Assembly (NCBI GenBank): GCA_964016885.1 | Contig: OZ024741.1 | Span: forward strand, 415,723,081 to 415,787,080 | Length of the DNA: 64,000 bases | Reading direction: 5' to 3' | DNA from: Eledone cirrhosa | Lineage: Eukaryota > Mollusca > Cephalopoda > Octopoda > Eledonidae | Shown here: positions 25,041 through 38,952 of the stretch, piece after piece | Position numbering within the stretch: the first letter of the stretch is position 1 | How the letters are laid out: the number at the start of each line of letters is the position of its first letter | Notes under the pieces: generated by a model | Database searches by the model: none | Told to the model about the DNA's origin: nothing | Seen by the model: only the letters and a program-made list of their open reading frames with translations | Made by a program: the position numbers and the translations under genes

Positions 25041-26720
25041 TAACTAGGGTCTCTGTTATATTAAATGGTGTCTCTGTTATATTAACTGGGGTCTCTGTTA
25101 TATTAACTGGTGCCTCTGTTATATTAACTGGGGTCTCTGTTATATTAACTGGGGCCTCTGTTATATTAACTGGGGCCTCTGTTATATTAACTGGGGTCTC
25201 TGTTATATTAACTGGGGTATGTTATATTAACTGGGGTCCCTGTCATATTAACTGGGGTCTCTATTATATTAACTGGGGTCTCTGTTATATTAACTGGGGC
25301 CTCTGTTATATTAACTGGGGCCTATGTTATATTAACTGGGGTCTCTGTTATATTAACTAGGGTCTCTGTTATATTAAATGGGGTCTCTGTTATATTAACT
25401 GGGGTATGTTATATTAACTGTGGCCTCTGTTATATTAACTGGGGCCTCTATTATATTAACTGGGGTCTCTGTTATATTAACTGGGGTATCTGTTATATTA
25501 ACTGGGGTCTCTGTTATATTAACTGGGGTATCTGTTATATTACCTGGGGCCTCTGTTATATTAACTGGGGTCTCTGTTATATTAACTGGGGTCTCTGTTA
25601 TATTAACTGGGGTCTCTGTTATATTAACTGGGGTATGTTATATTAACTGGGGTCTCAGTTATATTAACTGTGGCCTCTGTTATATTAACTGGGGCCTCTA
25701 TTATATTAACTGGGGTCTCTGTTATATTAACTGGGGTCTCTGTTATATTAACTGGGGTCTCTGTTATATTAACTGGGGTCTCTGTTATATTAACTGGGGT
25801 ATGTTATATTAACTGGGGCCTCTGTTATATTAACTGGGGCCTCTGTTATATTAACTGGGGCCTCTGTTATATTAAATGGGGTCTCTGATATATTAACTGG
25901 GGTCTCTGTTATATTAACTGGGGCCTCTGTTATATTAACTGGGGCCTCTGTTATATTAACTGGGGCCTCTGTTATATTAAATGGGGTCTCTGTTATATTA
26001 ACTGGGGCCTCTGTTATATTAACTGGGGCCTCTGTTATATTAACTGGGGTCTCTGTTATATTAACTAGGGTCTCTGTTATATTAAATGGGGTCTCTGTTA
26101 TATTAACTGGGGTCTCTGTTATATTAACTGGTGCCTCTGTTATATTAACTGGGGTCTCTGTTATATTAACTGGGGCCTCTGTTATATTAACTGGGGTCTC
26201 TGTTATATTAACTGGGGTATGTTATATTAACTGGAGTCTCTGTAATATTAACTGGGGTCTCTATTATATTAACTGGGGTCTCTGTTATATTAACTGGGGC
26301 CTCTGTTATATTAACTGGGGCCTCTGTTATATTAACTGGGGTCTCTGTTATATTAACTAGGGTCTCTGTTATATTAAATGGGGTCTGTGTTATATTAACT
26401 GGGGTCTCTGTTATATTAACTGGTGCCTCTGTTATATTAACTGGGGTCTCTGTTATATTAACTGGGGCCTCTGTTATATTAACTGGGGCCTCTGTTATAT
26501 TAACCGGGGTCTCTGTTATATTAACTGGGGTCTCTGTTATATTAACTGGGGTATGTTATATTAACTGGGGTCTCTGTTATATTAACTGGGGCCACTGTTA
26601 TATTAACTGGGGCCTCTGTTATATTAACTGGGGCCTCTGTTATATTAAATGGGGTCTCTGATATATTAACTGGGGTCTCTGTTATATTAACTGGGCCCTC
26701 TGTTATATTAACTGGGGCCT
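25041..26720 (+). repeat. Left-family island inside the right-hand family
   Basis: AAATGGTGTC at about 25,065 begins a match to about 18,957 (offset 6,106, then 6,127) that ends near 26,715. The island carries the AACTGTGGCC modules (25,420 and 25,670), TTACCTGGGG and GGGGCCACTG (26,590) typical of the left side, while the sequence on both flanks belongs to the right-hand family. It retains TGTTATATT where the left copies have nine T. Confidence 0.88.
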
Positions 26721-26860
26721 CTGTTATATTAACTGGGGTATGTTATATTAACTGGAGTCTCTGTAATATTAACTGGGGTATGTTATATTAACTGGAGTCT
26801 CTGTAATATTAACTGGGGTCTCTATTATATTAACTGGGGTCTCTGTTATATTAACTGGGG
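26721..26860 (+). repeat. Junction with a 40-bp local tandem duplication
   Basis: A pair made of one 19-bp monomer (GGGG-TATG) and one 21-bp monomer (TGGAGTCTCTGTAAT) occurs twice in a row from about 26,737 to 26,816, a 40-bp period found nowhere else I noticed. It marks the switch from the left-family island back to the right-hand family. Confidence 0.85.
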
Positions 26861-27970
26861 CCTCTGTTATATTAAATGGGGTCTCTGTTATATTAACTGG
26901 CGCCTCTGTTATATTAACTGGGGCCTCTGTTATATTAACTGGGGTCTCTGTTATATTAACTAGGGTCTCTGTTATATTAAATGGGGTCTCTGTTATATTA
27001 ACTGGGGTCTCTGTTATATTAACTGGTGCCTCTGTTATATTAACTGGGGTCTCTGTTATATTAACTGGGGCCTCTGTTATATTAACTGGGGCCTCTGTTA
27101 TATTAACTGGGGTCTCTGCTATATTAACTGGGGTCTCTGTTATATTAACTGGGGTATGTTATATTAACTGGGGTCTCTGTAATATTAACTGGGGTCTCTA
27201 TTATATTAACTGGGGTCTCTGTTATATTAACTGGGGCCTCTGTTATATTAACTGGGGCCTCTGTTATATTAACTGGGGTCTCTGTTATATTAACTAGGGT
27301 CTCTGTTATATTAAATGGGGTCTCTGTTATATTAACTGGGGTTTCTGTTATATTAACTGGTGCCTCTGTTATATTAACTGGGGTCTCTGTTATATTAACT
27401 GGGGTCTCTGTTATATTAACTGGGGCCTCTGTTATATTAACTGGGGTCTCTGTTATATTAACTGGGGCCTCTGTTATATTAACTGGGGTCTCTGTTATAT
27501 TAACTGGTGCCTCTGTTATATTAACTGGGGTCTCTGTAATATTAACTGGGGTCTCTATTATATTAACTGGGGTGTCTGTTATATTAACTGGGGCCTCTGT
27601 TTTATTAACTGGGGTCTCTGTTATATTAACTGGGGCCTCTGTTATATTAACTGGGGCCTCTGTTATATTAACTGGGGCCTCCATTATATTAACTGGGGTC
27701 TCTGTTATATTAACTGGGGTCTCTGTTATCTTAAATGGGGTTTCTGTTATATTAACTGGGGTCTCTGTTATATTAACTGGTGCCTCTGTTATATTAACTG
27801 GGGTCTCTGTTATATTAACTGGGGCCTCTGTTATATTAACTGGGGTCTCTGTTATATTAACTGGGGCCTCTGTTATATTAACTGGGCTCTCTGTTTTATT
27901 AACTGGGGTCTCTGTTATATTAACTGAGGTCTCTGTTATATTAACTGGGGTCTCTGTTATATTAACTGAG
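26861..27970 (+). repeat. D-like block, left part
   Basis: This matches 46,215 to 47,324 at a 19,354-bp offset (GGCGCC at 26,899 against 46,253; 27,145/46,499; 27,572/46,926), and from about 27,290 also matches D copy 1 at 6,478 bp. A private substitution TGTTTTATT near 27,599 distinguishes it from both. The 19,354-bp match continues through the next block to about 29,450. Confidence 0.88.
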
Positions 27971-29480
27971 GTCTCTGTTATATTAACTGGGGTCTCTATT
28001 ATATTAACTGGGGTCTCTGTTATATTAACTGAGGTCTCTGTTATATTAACTGGGGCCTCTGTTATATTAAATGGGGTCTCTGATATATTAACTGGGGTCT
28101 CTGTTATATTAACTGGGGCCTCTGTTATATTAACTGGGGCCTCTGTTATATTAACTGGGGCCTCTGTTATATTAAATGGGGTCTCTGTTATATTAACTGG
28201 CGCCTCTGTTATATTAACTGGGGCCTCTGTTATATTAACTGGGGCCTCTGTTATATTAACTGGGGTCTCTGTTATATTAACTAGGGTCTCTGTTATATTA
28301 AATGGGGTCTCTGTTATATTAACTGGGGTCTCTGTTATATTAACTGGTGCCTCTGTTATATTAACTGGGGTCTCTGTTATATTAACTGGGGCCTCTGTTA
28401 TATTAACTGGGGCCTCTGTTATATTAAATGGGGTCTCTGATATATTAACTGGGGCCTCCGTTATATTAACTGGGGTCTCTGTTATATTAACTGGGGTCTC
28501 TGTTATCTTAAATGGGGTTTCTGTTATATTAACTGGGGTCTCTGTTATATTAACTGGGGCCTCTGTTATATTAACTGGGGCCTCCATTATATTAACTGGG
28601 GTCTCTGTTATATTAACTGGGGTCTCTGTTATCTTAAATGGGGTTTCTGTTATATTAACTGGGGTCTCTGTTATATTAACTGGTGCCTCTGTTATATTAA
28701 CTGGGGTCTCTGTTATATTAACTGGGGCCTCTGTTATATTAACTGGGGTCTCTGTTATATTAACTGGGCCCTCTGTTATATTAACTGGGGCCTCTGTTAT
28801 ATTAACTGGGGCCTCTGTTATATTAAATGGGGTCTCTGTTATATTAACTGGCGCCTCTGTTATATTAACTGGGGCCTCTGTTATATTAACTGGGGTCTCT
28901 GTTATATTAACTAGGGTCTCTGTTATATTAAATGGGGTCTCTGTTATATTAACTGGGGTCTCTGTTATATTAACTGGTGCCTCTGTTATATTAACTGGGG
29001 TCTCTGTTATATTAACTGGGGTCTCTGTTATATTAACTGGGGCCTCTGTTATATTAACTGGGGTCTCTGCTATATTAACTGGGGTCTCTGTTATATTAAC
29101 TGGGGTATGTTATATTAACTGGGGTCTCTGTAATATTAACTGGGGTCTCTATTATATTAACTGGGGTCTCTGTTATATTAACTGGGGCCTCTGTTATATT
29201 AACTGGGGCCTCTGTTATATTAACTGGGGTCTCTGTTATATTAACTAGGGTCTCTGTTATATTAAATGGGGTCTCTGTTATATTAACTGGGGTTTCTGTT
29301 ATATTAACTGGTGCCTCTGTTATATTAACTGGGGTCTCTGTTATATTAACTGGGGTCTCTGTTATATTAACTGGGGCCTCTGTTATATTAACTGGGGTCT
29401 CTGTTATATTAACTGGGGTCTCTGTTATATTAACTGGGGCCTCTGTTATATTAACTGGGGTCTCTGTTATATTAACTGGG
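27971..29480 (+). repeat. 1,510-bp tandem duplication, copy 1
   Basis: GGTCTCTATT at 27,991 recurs at 29,501 and the TCTGCTATATT monomer at 29,061 recurs at 30,571, a constant 1,510-bp offset. The period holds one 19-bp monomer (near 29,105); 72 x 21 minus 2 equals 1,510. Content is right-hand-family monomers with GCCTCCGTTAT, GCCTCCATTAT, TTATCTTAAATGG and GGGCCCTCTG markers. Confidence 0.92.
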
Positions 29481-30990
29481 GTCTCTGTTATATTAACTGG
29501 GGTCTCTATTATATTAACTGGGGTCTCTGTTATATTAACTGAGGTCTCTGTTATATTAACTGGGGCCTCTGTTATATTAAATGGGGTCTCTGATATATTA
29601 ACTGGGGTCTCTGTTATATTAACTGGGGCCTCTGTTATATTAACTGGGGCCTCTGTTATATTAACTGGGGCCTCTGTTATATTAAATGGGGTCTCTGTTA
29701 TATTAACTGGCGCCTCTGTTATATTAACTGGGGCCTCTGTTATATTAACTGGGGCCTCTGTTATATTAACTGGGGTCTCTGTTATATTAACTAGGGTCTC
29801 TGTTATATTAAATGGGGTCTCTGTTATATTAACTGGGGTCTCTGTTATATTAACTGGTGCCTCTGTTATATTAACTGGGGTCTCTGTTATATTAACTGGG
29901 GCCTCTGTTATATTAACTGGGGCCTCTGTTATATTAAATGGGGTCTCTGATATATTAACTGGGGCCTCCGTTATATTAACTGGGGTCTCTGTTATATTAA
30001 CTGGGGTCTCTGTTATCTTAAATGGGGTTTCTGTTATATTAACTGGGGTCTCTGTTATATTAACTGGGGCCTCTGTTATATTAACTGGGGCCTCCATTAT
30101 ATTAACTGGGGTCTCTGTTATATTAACTGGGGTCTCTGTTATCTTAAATGGGGTTTCTGTTATATTAACTGGGGTCTCTGTTATATTAACTGGTGCCTCT
30201 GTTATATTAACTGGGGTCTCTGTTATATTAACTGGGGCCTCTGTTATATTAACTGGGGTCTCTGTTATATTAACTGGGCCCTCTGTTATATTAACTGGGG
30301 CCTCTGTTATATTAACTGGGGCCTCTGTTATATTAAATGGGGTCTCTGTTATATTAACTGGCGCCTCTGTTATATTAACTGGGGCCTCTGTTATATTAAC
30401 TGGGGTCTCTGTTATATTAACTAGGGTCTCTGTTATATTAAATGGGGTCTCTGTTATATTAACTGGGGTCTCTGTTATATTAACTGGTGCCTCTGTTATA
30501 TTAACTGGGGTCTCTGTTATATTAACTGGGGTCTCTGTTATATTAACTGGGGCCTCTGTTATATTAACTGGGGTCTCTGCTATATTAACTGGGGTCTCTG
30601 TTATATTAACTGGGGTATGTTATATTAACTGGGGTCTCTGTAATATTAACTGGGGTCTCTATTATATTAACTGGGGTCTCTGTTATATTAACTGGGGCCT
30701 CTGTTATATTAACTGGGGCCTCTGTTATATTAACTGGGGTCTCTGTTATATTAACTAGGGTCTCTGTTATATTAAATGGGGTCTCTGTTATATTAACTGG
30801 GGTTTCTGTTATATTAACTGGTGCCTCTGTTATATTAACTGGGGTCTCTGTTATATTAACTGGGGTCTCTGTTATATTAACTGGGGCCTCTGTTATATTA
30901 ACTGGGGTCTCTGTTATATTAACTGGGGCCTCTGTTATATTAACTGGGGTCTCTGTTATATTAACTGGTGCCTCTGTTATATTAACTGGG
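29481..30990 (+). repeat. 1,510-bp tandem duplication, copy 2
   Basis: I see no difference from copy 1 until about 30,920, where the order of TC and CC monomers changes and the sequence continues into a D-type start (GGTGCC, then TCTGTAATATT). The single 19-bp monomer sits near 30,615, exactly one period after that of copy 1. The near identity indicates a very young event or an assembly duplication. Confidence 0.92.
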
Positions 30991-31839
30991 GTCTCTGTAA
31001 TATTAACTGGGGTCTCTATTATATTAACTGGGGTGTCTGTTATATTAACTGGGGCCTCTGTTATATTAACTGGGGTCTCTGTTATATTAACTGGGGCCTC
31101 TGTTATATTAACTGGGGCCTCTGTTATATTAACTGGGGTCTCTGTTATATTAACTGGGGTCTCTGTTATCTTAAATGGGGTTTCTGTTATATTAACTGGG
31201 GTCTCTGTTATATTAACTGGTGCCTCTGTTATATTAACTGGGGTCTCTGTTATATTAACTGGGGCCTCTGTTATATTAAATGGGGTCTCTGATATATTAA
31301 CTGGGGTCTCTGTTATATTAACTGGGGCCTCTGTTATATTAACTGGGGCCTCTGTTATATTAACTGGGGCCTCTGTTATATTAAATGGGGTCTCTGTTAT
31401 ATTAACTGGCGCCTCTGTTATATTAACTGGGGCCTCTGTTATATTAACTGGGGCCTCTGTTATATTAACTGGGGTCTCTGTTATATTAACTAGGGTCTCT
31501 GTTATATTAAATGGGGTCTCTGTTATATTAACTGGGGCCTCTGTTATATTAACTGGGGCCTCTGTTATATTAAATGGGGTCTCTGATATATTAACTGGGG
31601 CCTCCGTTATATTAACTGGGGTCTCTGTTATATTAACTGGGGTCTCTGTTATCTTAAATGGGGTTTCTGTTATATTAACTGGGGTCTCTGTTATATTAAC
31701 TGGGGCCTCTGTTATATTAACTGGGGCCTCTGTTATATTAACTGGGGGCTCTGTTATATTAACTGGGCTCTCTGTTTTATTAACTGGGGTCTCTGTTATA
31801 TTAACTGAGGTCTCTGTTATATTAACTGGGGTCTCTGTT
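30991..31839 (+). repeat. Internally deleted relative of the D block
   Basis: It starts like D copy 1 at 23,045 (offset 7,988 at the GGGGTGTCTG monomer, 31,033) and ends like it (offset 7,652 near 32,010). It has therefore lost a net 336 bp, exactly 16 monomers, including the first GGGCTCTCTG/CTGAGG stretch. Whole-monomer loss without a phase change fits unequal exchange between aligned monomers. Confidence 0.85.
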
Positions 31840-34711
31840 ATATTAACTGAGGTCTCTGTTATATTAACTGGGGTCTCTATTATATTAACTGGGGTCTCTG
31901 TTCTATTAACTGAGGTCTCTGTTATATTAACTGGGGTATGTTATATTAACTGGGGTCTCTGTTATATTAACTGGGTTCTCTGTTATATTAACTGGGGTAT
32001 GTTATATTAACTGGGGTCTCTGTTATATTAACTGGGGTCTCTGTTATATTAACTGGGGTATGTTATATTAACTGGGGTCTCTGTAATATTAACTCGGGCC
32101 TCTGTTATATTAACTGGGGCCTCTGATATATTAAATGGGGTCTCTGATATATTAACTGGGTTCTCTGTTATATTAACTGGGGTATGTTATATTAACTGGG
32201 GTCTCTGTTATATTAACTGGGGTATATTATATTAACTGGGGTCTCTGTTATATTAACTGGGGCCTCTGTTATATTAACTGGGGCCTCTGTTATATTAACT
32301 GGGGCCTCTGTTATATTAACTGGGGTCTCTGTTATATTAACTGGGGTCTCTGTTATATTAACTGGGGCCTCTGTTATATTAACTGGGGCCTCTGTTATAT
32401 TAACTGGGGCCTCTGTTATATTAAATGGGGTCTCTGTTATATTAACTGGCGCCTCTGTTATATTAACTGGGGTATGTTATATTAACTGGGGTCTCTGTAA
32501 TATTAACTGGGGTCTCTATTATATTAACTGGGGTCTCTGTTATATTAACTGGGGTCTCTGTTATATTAACTGGGGTCTCTGTAATATTAACTGGGGTCTC
32601 TATTATATTAACTGGGTTCTCTGTTATATTAACTGGGGCCTCTGTTATATTAACTGGGGTCTCTGTTATATTAACTGGGGTCTCTGTTATATTAACTGGA
32701 ATCGCTGTTATATTAACTGGGGCCTCTGTTATATTAACTGGGGTCTCTGTTATATTAACTGGGGTCTCTGTTATATTAACTGGGGCCTCAGTTATATTAA
32801 CTGGGCTCTCTGTTTTATTAACTGGGGTCTCTGTTATATTAACTGAAGTCTCTGTTATATTAACTGGGGTCTCTGTTATGTTAACTGAGGTCTCTGTTAT
32901 ATTATCTGGGGTCTCTATTATATTAACTGGGGTCTCTGTTATATTAACTGGGGTCTCTGTTATATTAACTGGGGTATGTTATATTAACTGGGGTCTCTGT
33001 TATATTAACTGGGTTCTCTGTTATATTAACTGGGGTATGTTATATTAACTGGGGTCTCTGTTATATTAACTGGGGTCTCTGTTATATTAACTGGGGTATG
33101 TTATATTAACTGGGGTCCCTGTAATATTAACTGGGGCCTCTGTTATATTAACTGGGGCCTCTGTTATATTAAATGGGGTCTCTGTTATATTAGCTGGGGC
33201 CTCTGTTATATTAACTGGGGTCTCTGTTACATTAAATGGGGTCTCTGTATATTAACTGGGGCCTCTGTAATATTAACTGGGGTCTGTTATATTAACTGGG
33301 GTCTCTGTTATATTAACTGGGGTCTCTGTTATATTAACTGGGGTCTCTATTACATTAACTAGGGTCTCTGTTATATTAACTGGGGCCTCTGTTATATTAA
33401 CTGGGGCCTCTGTTATATTAAATGGGGTCTCTGTTATATTAACTGGCGCCTCTGTTATATTAACTGGGGCCTCTGTTATATTAACTGGGGCCTCTGTTAT
33501 ATTAACTGGGGTCTCTGATATATTAACTAGGGTCTCTGTTATATTAAATGGGGTCTCTATTATATTAACTGGGGTCTCTGTTATATTAACTGGTGCCTCT
33601 GTTATATTAACTGGGGTCTCTGTTATATTAACTGGGGCCTCTGTTATATTAACTGGGGTCTCTGTTATATGAACTGGGGTATGTTATATTAACTGGGGTC
33701 TCTGTAATATTAACTGGGGTCTCTATTATATTAACTGGGGTCTCTGTTATATTAACTGGGGCCTCTGTTATATTAACTGGGGCCTCTGTTATATTAACTG
33801 GGGTCTCTGTTATATTAACTAGGGTCTCTGTTATATTAAATGGGGTCTCTGTTATATTAACTGGGGTCTCTGTTATATTAACTGGTGCCTCTGTTATATT
33901 AACTGGGGTCTCTGTTATATTAACTGGGGCCTCTGTTATATTAACTGGGGCCTCTGTTATATTAACTGGGGTCTCTGTTATATTAACTGGGGTCTCTGTT
34001 ATATTAACTGGGGTATGTTATATTAACTGGGGTCTCTGTTATATTAACTGGGGCCACTGTTATATTAACTGGGGCCTCTGTTATATTAACTGGGGCCTCT
34101 GTTATATTAAATGGGGTCTCTGATATATTAACTGGGGTCTCTGTTATATTAACTGGGCCATCTGTTATATTAACTGGGGCCTCTGTTATATTAACTGGGG
34201 CCTCTGTTATATTAAATGGGGTCTCTGTTATATTAACTGGCGCCTCTGTTATATTAACTGGGGCCTCTGTTATATTAACTGGGGCCTCTGTTATATTAAC
34301 TGGGGTCTCTGTTATATTAACTAGGGTCTCTGTTATATTAAATGGGGTCTCTGTTATATTAACTGGGGTCTCTGTTATATTAACTGGTGCCTCTGTTATA
34401 TTAACTGGGGTCTCTGTTATATTAACTGGGGCCTCTCTTATATTAACTGGGGCCTCTGTTATATTAACTGGGGTCTCTGCTATATTAACTGGGGTCTCTG
34501 TTATATTAACTGGGGTATGTTATATTAACTGGGGTCTCTGTAATATTAACTGGGGTCTCTATTATATTAACTGGGGTCTCTGTTATATTAACTGGGGCCC
34601 CTGTTATATTAACTGGGGCCTCTGTTATATTAACTGGGGTCTCTGTTATATTAACTAGGGTCTCTGTTATATTAAATGGGGTCTCTGTTATATTAACTGG
34701 GGTTTCTGTTA
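31840..34711 (+). repeat. F block, copy 1
   Basis: This is the left half of a 5.8 kb segment (31,840 to 37,675) found again at 41,949 to 47,784 with a 10,109-bp offset (32,223/42,332, 32,700/42,809, 33,111/43,220, 34,506/44,615). Hallmarks are TATATTATATT at 32,223, GGAATCGCTG at about 32,698, GGGGTCCCTGTAAT near 33,113, the 20-bp TCTGTATATT monomer near 33,246 with the following GGGG-TCTG 19-bp monomer, and TATTACATTAAC near 33,349. Further copies of these hallmarks lie at 42,809, 50,859, 54,755, 57,236 and 61,029. Confidence 0.9.
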
Positions 34712-37700
34712 TATTAACTGGGGTCTCTGTTATATTAACTGGTGCCTCTGTTATATTAACTGGGGTCTCTGTAATATTAACTGGGGTCTCTATTATATTA
34801 ACTGGGGTGTCTGTTATATTAACTGGGGCCTCTGTTATATTAACTGGGGTCTCTGTTATATTAACTGGGGCCTCTGTTATATTAACTGGGGCCTCTGTTA
34901 TATTAACTGGGGCCTCCATTATATTAACTGGGGTCTCTGTTATATTAACTAGGGTCTCTGTTATCTTAAATGGGGTTTCTGTTATATTAACTGGGGCCTC
35001 TGTTATATTAACTGGGGCCTCTGTTATATTAACTGGGGCCTCTGTTATATTAAATGGGGTCTCTGTTATATTAACTGGGGCCTCTGTTATATTAACTGGG
35101 GCCTCTGTTATATTAACTGGGGTCTCTGTTATATTAACTAGGGTCTCTGTTATATTAAATGGGGTCTCTGTTATATTAACTGGGGTCTCTGTTATATTAA
35201 CTGGTGCCTCTGTTATATTAACTGGGGCCTCTGTTATATTAAATGGGGTCTCTGATATATTAACTGGGGTCTCTGTTATATTAACTGGGGCCTCTGTTAT
35301 ATTAACTGGGGCCTCTGTTATATTAACTGGGGCCTCTGTTATATTAAATGGGGTCTCTGTTATATTAACTGGGGCCTCTGTTATATTAACTGGGGCCTCT
35401 GTTATATTAACTGGGGTCTCTGTTATATTAACTAGGGTCTCTGTTATATTAAATGGGGTCTCTGTTATATTAACTGGGGTCTCTGTTATATTAACTGGTG
35501 CCTCTGTTATATTAACTGGGGTCTCTGTTATATTAACTGGGGCCTCTGTTATATTAACTGGGGTCTCTGTTATATTAACTGGGGTATGTTATATTAACTG
35601 GAGTCTCTGTAATATTAACTGGGGTCTCTATTATATTAACTGGGGTCTCTGTTATATTAACTGGGGCCTCTGTTATATTAACTGGTGCCTCTGTTATATT
35701 AACTGGGGTCTCTGTTATATTAACTAGGGTCTCTGTTATATTAAATGGGGTCTGTGTTATATTAACTGGGGTCTCTGTTATATTAACTGGTGCCTCTGTT
35801 ATATTAACTGGGGTCTCTGTTATATTAACTGGGGCCTCTGTTATATTAACTGGGGCCTCTGTTATATTAACCGGGGTCTCTGTTATATTAACTGGGGTCT
35901 CTGTTATATTAACTGGGGTATGTTATATTAACTGGGGTCTCTGTTATATTAACTGGGGCCACTGTTATATTAACTGGGGCCTCTGTTATATTAACTGGGG
36001 CCTCTGTTATATTAAATGGGGTCTCTGATATATTAACTGGGGTCTCTGTTATATTAACTGGGCCCTCTGTTATATTAACTGGGGCCTCTGTTATATTAAC
36101 TGGGGCCTCTGTTATATTAAATGGGGTCTCTGTTATATTAACTGGCGCCTCTGTTATATTAACTGGGGCCTCTGTTATATTAACTGGGGTCTCTGTTATA
36201 TTAACTAGGGTCTCTGTTATATTAAATGGGGTCTCTGTTATATTAACTGGGGTCTCTGTTATATTAACTGGTGCCTCTGTTATATTAACTGGGGTCTCTG
36301 TTATATTAACTGGGGCCTCTGTTATATTAACTGGGGCCTCTGTTATATTAACTGGGGTCTCTGCTATATTAACTGGGGTCTCTGTTATATTAACTGGGGT
36401 ATGTTATATTAACTGGGGTCTCTGTAATATTAACTGGGGTCTCTATTATATTAACTGGGGTCTCTGTTATATTAACTGGGGCCTCTGTTATATTAACTGG
36501 GGCCTCTGTTATATTAACTGGGGTCTCTGTTATATTAACTAGGGTCTCTGTTATATTAAATGGGGTCTCTGTTATATTAACTGGGGTTTCTGTTATATTA
36601 ACTGGTGCCTCTGTTATATTAACTGGGGTCTCTGTTATATTAACTGGGGTCTCTGTTATATTAACTGGGGTCTCTGTTATATTAACTGGGGTCTCTGTTA
36701 TATTAACTGGGGCCTCTGTTATATTAACTGGGGTCTCTGTTATATTAACTGGTGCCTCTGTTATATTAACTGGGGTCTCTGTAATATTAACTGGGGTCTC
36801 TATTATATTAACTGGGGTGTCTGTTATATTAACTGGGGCCTCTGTTATATTAACTGGGGTCTCTGTTATATTAACTGGGGCCTCTGTTATATTAACTGGG
36901 GCCTCTGTTATATTAACTGGGGCCTCCATTATATTAACTGGGGTCTCTGTTATATTAACTGGGGTCTCTGTTATCTTAAATGGGGTTTCTGTTATATTAA
37001 CTGGGGTCTCTGTTATATTAACTGGTGCCTCTGTTATATTAACTGGGGTCTCTGTTATATTAACTGGGGCCTCTGTTATATTAACTGGGGTCTCTGTTAT
37101 ATTAACTGGGGCCTCTGTTATATTAACTGGGCTCTCTGTTTTATTAACTGGGGTCTCTGTTATATTAACTGAGGTCTCTGTTATATTAACTGGGGTCTCT
37201 GTTATATTAACCTAGGTCTCTGTTATATTAACTGGGGTCTCTATTATATTAACTGGGGTCTCTGTTATATTAACTGAGGTCTCTGTTATATTAACTGGGG
37301 CCTCTGTTATATTAAATGGGGTCTCTGATATATTAACTGGGGTCTCTGTTATATTAACTGGGGCCTCTGTTATATTAACTGGGGCCTCTGTTATATTAAC
37401 TGGGGCCTCTGTTATATTAAATGGGGTCTCTGTTATATTAACTGGCGCCTCTGTTATATTAACTGGGGCCTCTGTTATATTAACTGGGGCCTCTGTTATA
37501 TTAACTGGGGTCTCTGTTATATTAACTAGGGTCTCTGTTATATTAAATGGGGTCTCTGTTATATTAACTGGGGTCTCTGTTATATTAACTGGTGCCTCTG
37601 TTATATTAACTGGGGTCTCTGTTATATTAACTGGGGCCTCTGTTATATTAACTGGGGCCTCTGTTATATTAAATGGGGGCTCTGTTATATTAACTGGGCT

Positions 37701-38952
37701 CTCTGTTTTATTAACTGGGGTCTCTGTTATATTAACTGAGGTCTCTGTTATATTAACTGGGGTCTCTATTATATTAACTGGGGTCTCTGTTCTATTAACT
37801 GAGGTCTCTGTTATATTAACTGGGGTATGTTATATTAACTGGGGTCTCTGTTATATTAACTGGGTTCTCTGTTATATTAACTGGGGTATGTTATATTAAC
37901 TGGGGTCTCTGTTATATTAACTGGGGTCTCTGTTATATTAACTGGGGTATGTTATATTAACTGGGGTCTCTGTAATATTAACTCGGGCCTCTGTTATATT
38001 AACTGGGGCCTCTGATATATTAAATGGGGTCTCTGATATATTAACTGGGTTCTCTGTTATATTAACTGGGGTATGTTATATTAACTGGGGTCTCTGTTAT
38101 ATTAACTGGGGTATATTATATTAACTGGGGTCTCTGTTATATTAACTGGGGCCTCTGTTATATTAACTGGGGCCTCTGTTATATTAACTGGGGCCTCTGT
38201 TATATTAACTGGGGTCTCTGTTATATTAACTGGGGTCTCTGTTATATTAACTGGGGCCTCTGTTATATTAACTGGGGCCTCTGTTATATTAACTGGGGCC
38301 TCTGTTATATTAAATGGGGTCTCTGTTATATTAACTGGCGCCTCTGTTATATTAACTGGGGTATGTTATATTAACTGGGGTCTCTGTAATATTAACTGGG
38401 GTCTCTATTATATTAACTGGGGTCTCTGTTATATTAACTGGGGTCTCTGTTATATTAACTGGGGTCTCTGTAATATTAACTGGGGTCTCTATTATATTAA
38501 CTGGGTTCTCTGTTATATTAACTGGGGCCTCTGTTATATTAACTGGGGTCTCTGTTATATTAACTGGGGTCTCTGTTATATTAACTGGAATCGCTGTTAT
38601 ATTAACTGGGGCCTCTGTTATATTAACTGGGGTCTCTGTTATATTAACTGGGGTCTCTGTTATATTAACTGGGGCCTCAGTTATATTAACTGGGCTCTCT
38701 GTTTTATTAACTGGGGTCTCTGTTATATTAACTGAAGTCTCTGTTATATTAACTGGGGTCTCTGTTATGTTAACTGAGGTCTCTGTTATATTATCTGGGG
38801 TCTCTATTATATTAACTGGGGTCTCTGTTATATTAACTGGGGTCTCTGTTATATTAACTGGGGTATGTTATATTAACTGGGGTCTCTGTTATATTAACTG
38901 GGTTCTCTGTTATATTAACTGGGGTATGTTATATTAACTGGGGTCTCTGTTA
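34712..38952 (+). repeat. E block, copy 1 of a 4,241-bp tandem pair
   Basis: GGTGCC at 34,741 recurs at 38,982 and the offset holds at 34,807/39,048, 36,390/40,631 and 36,817/41,058. I count eleven 19-bp monomers (two of them in the run near 37,887 to 37,948, and one TATATTATATT at 38,112); 203 x 21 minus 22 equals 4,241. The rare CCTAGG near 37,211, which breaks the forward frame, is shared with copy 2. Confidence 0.93.
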
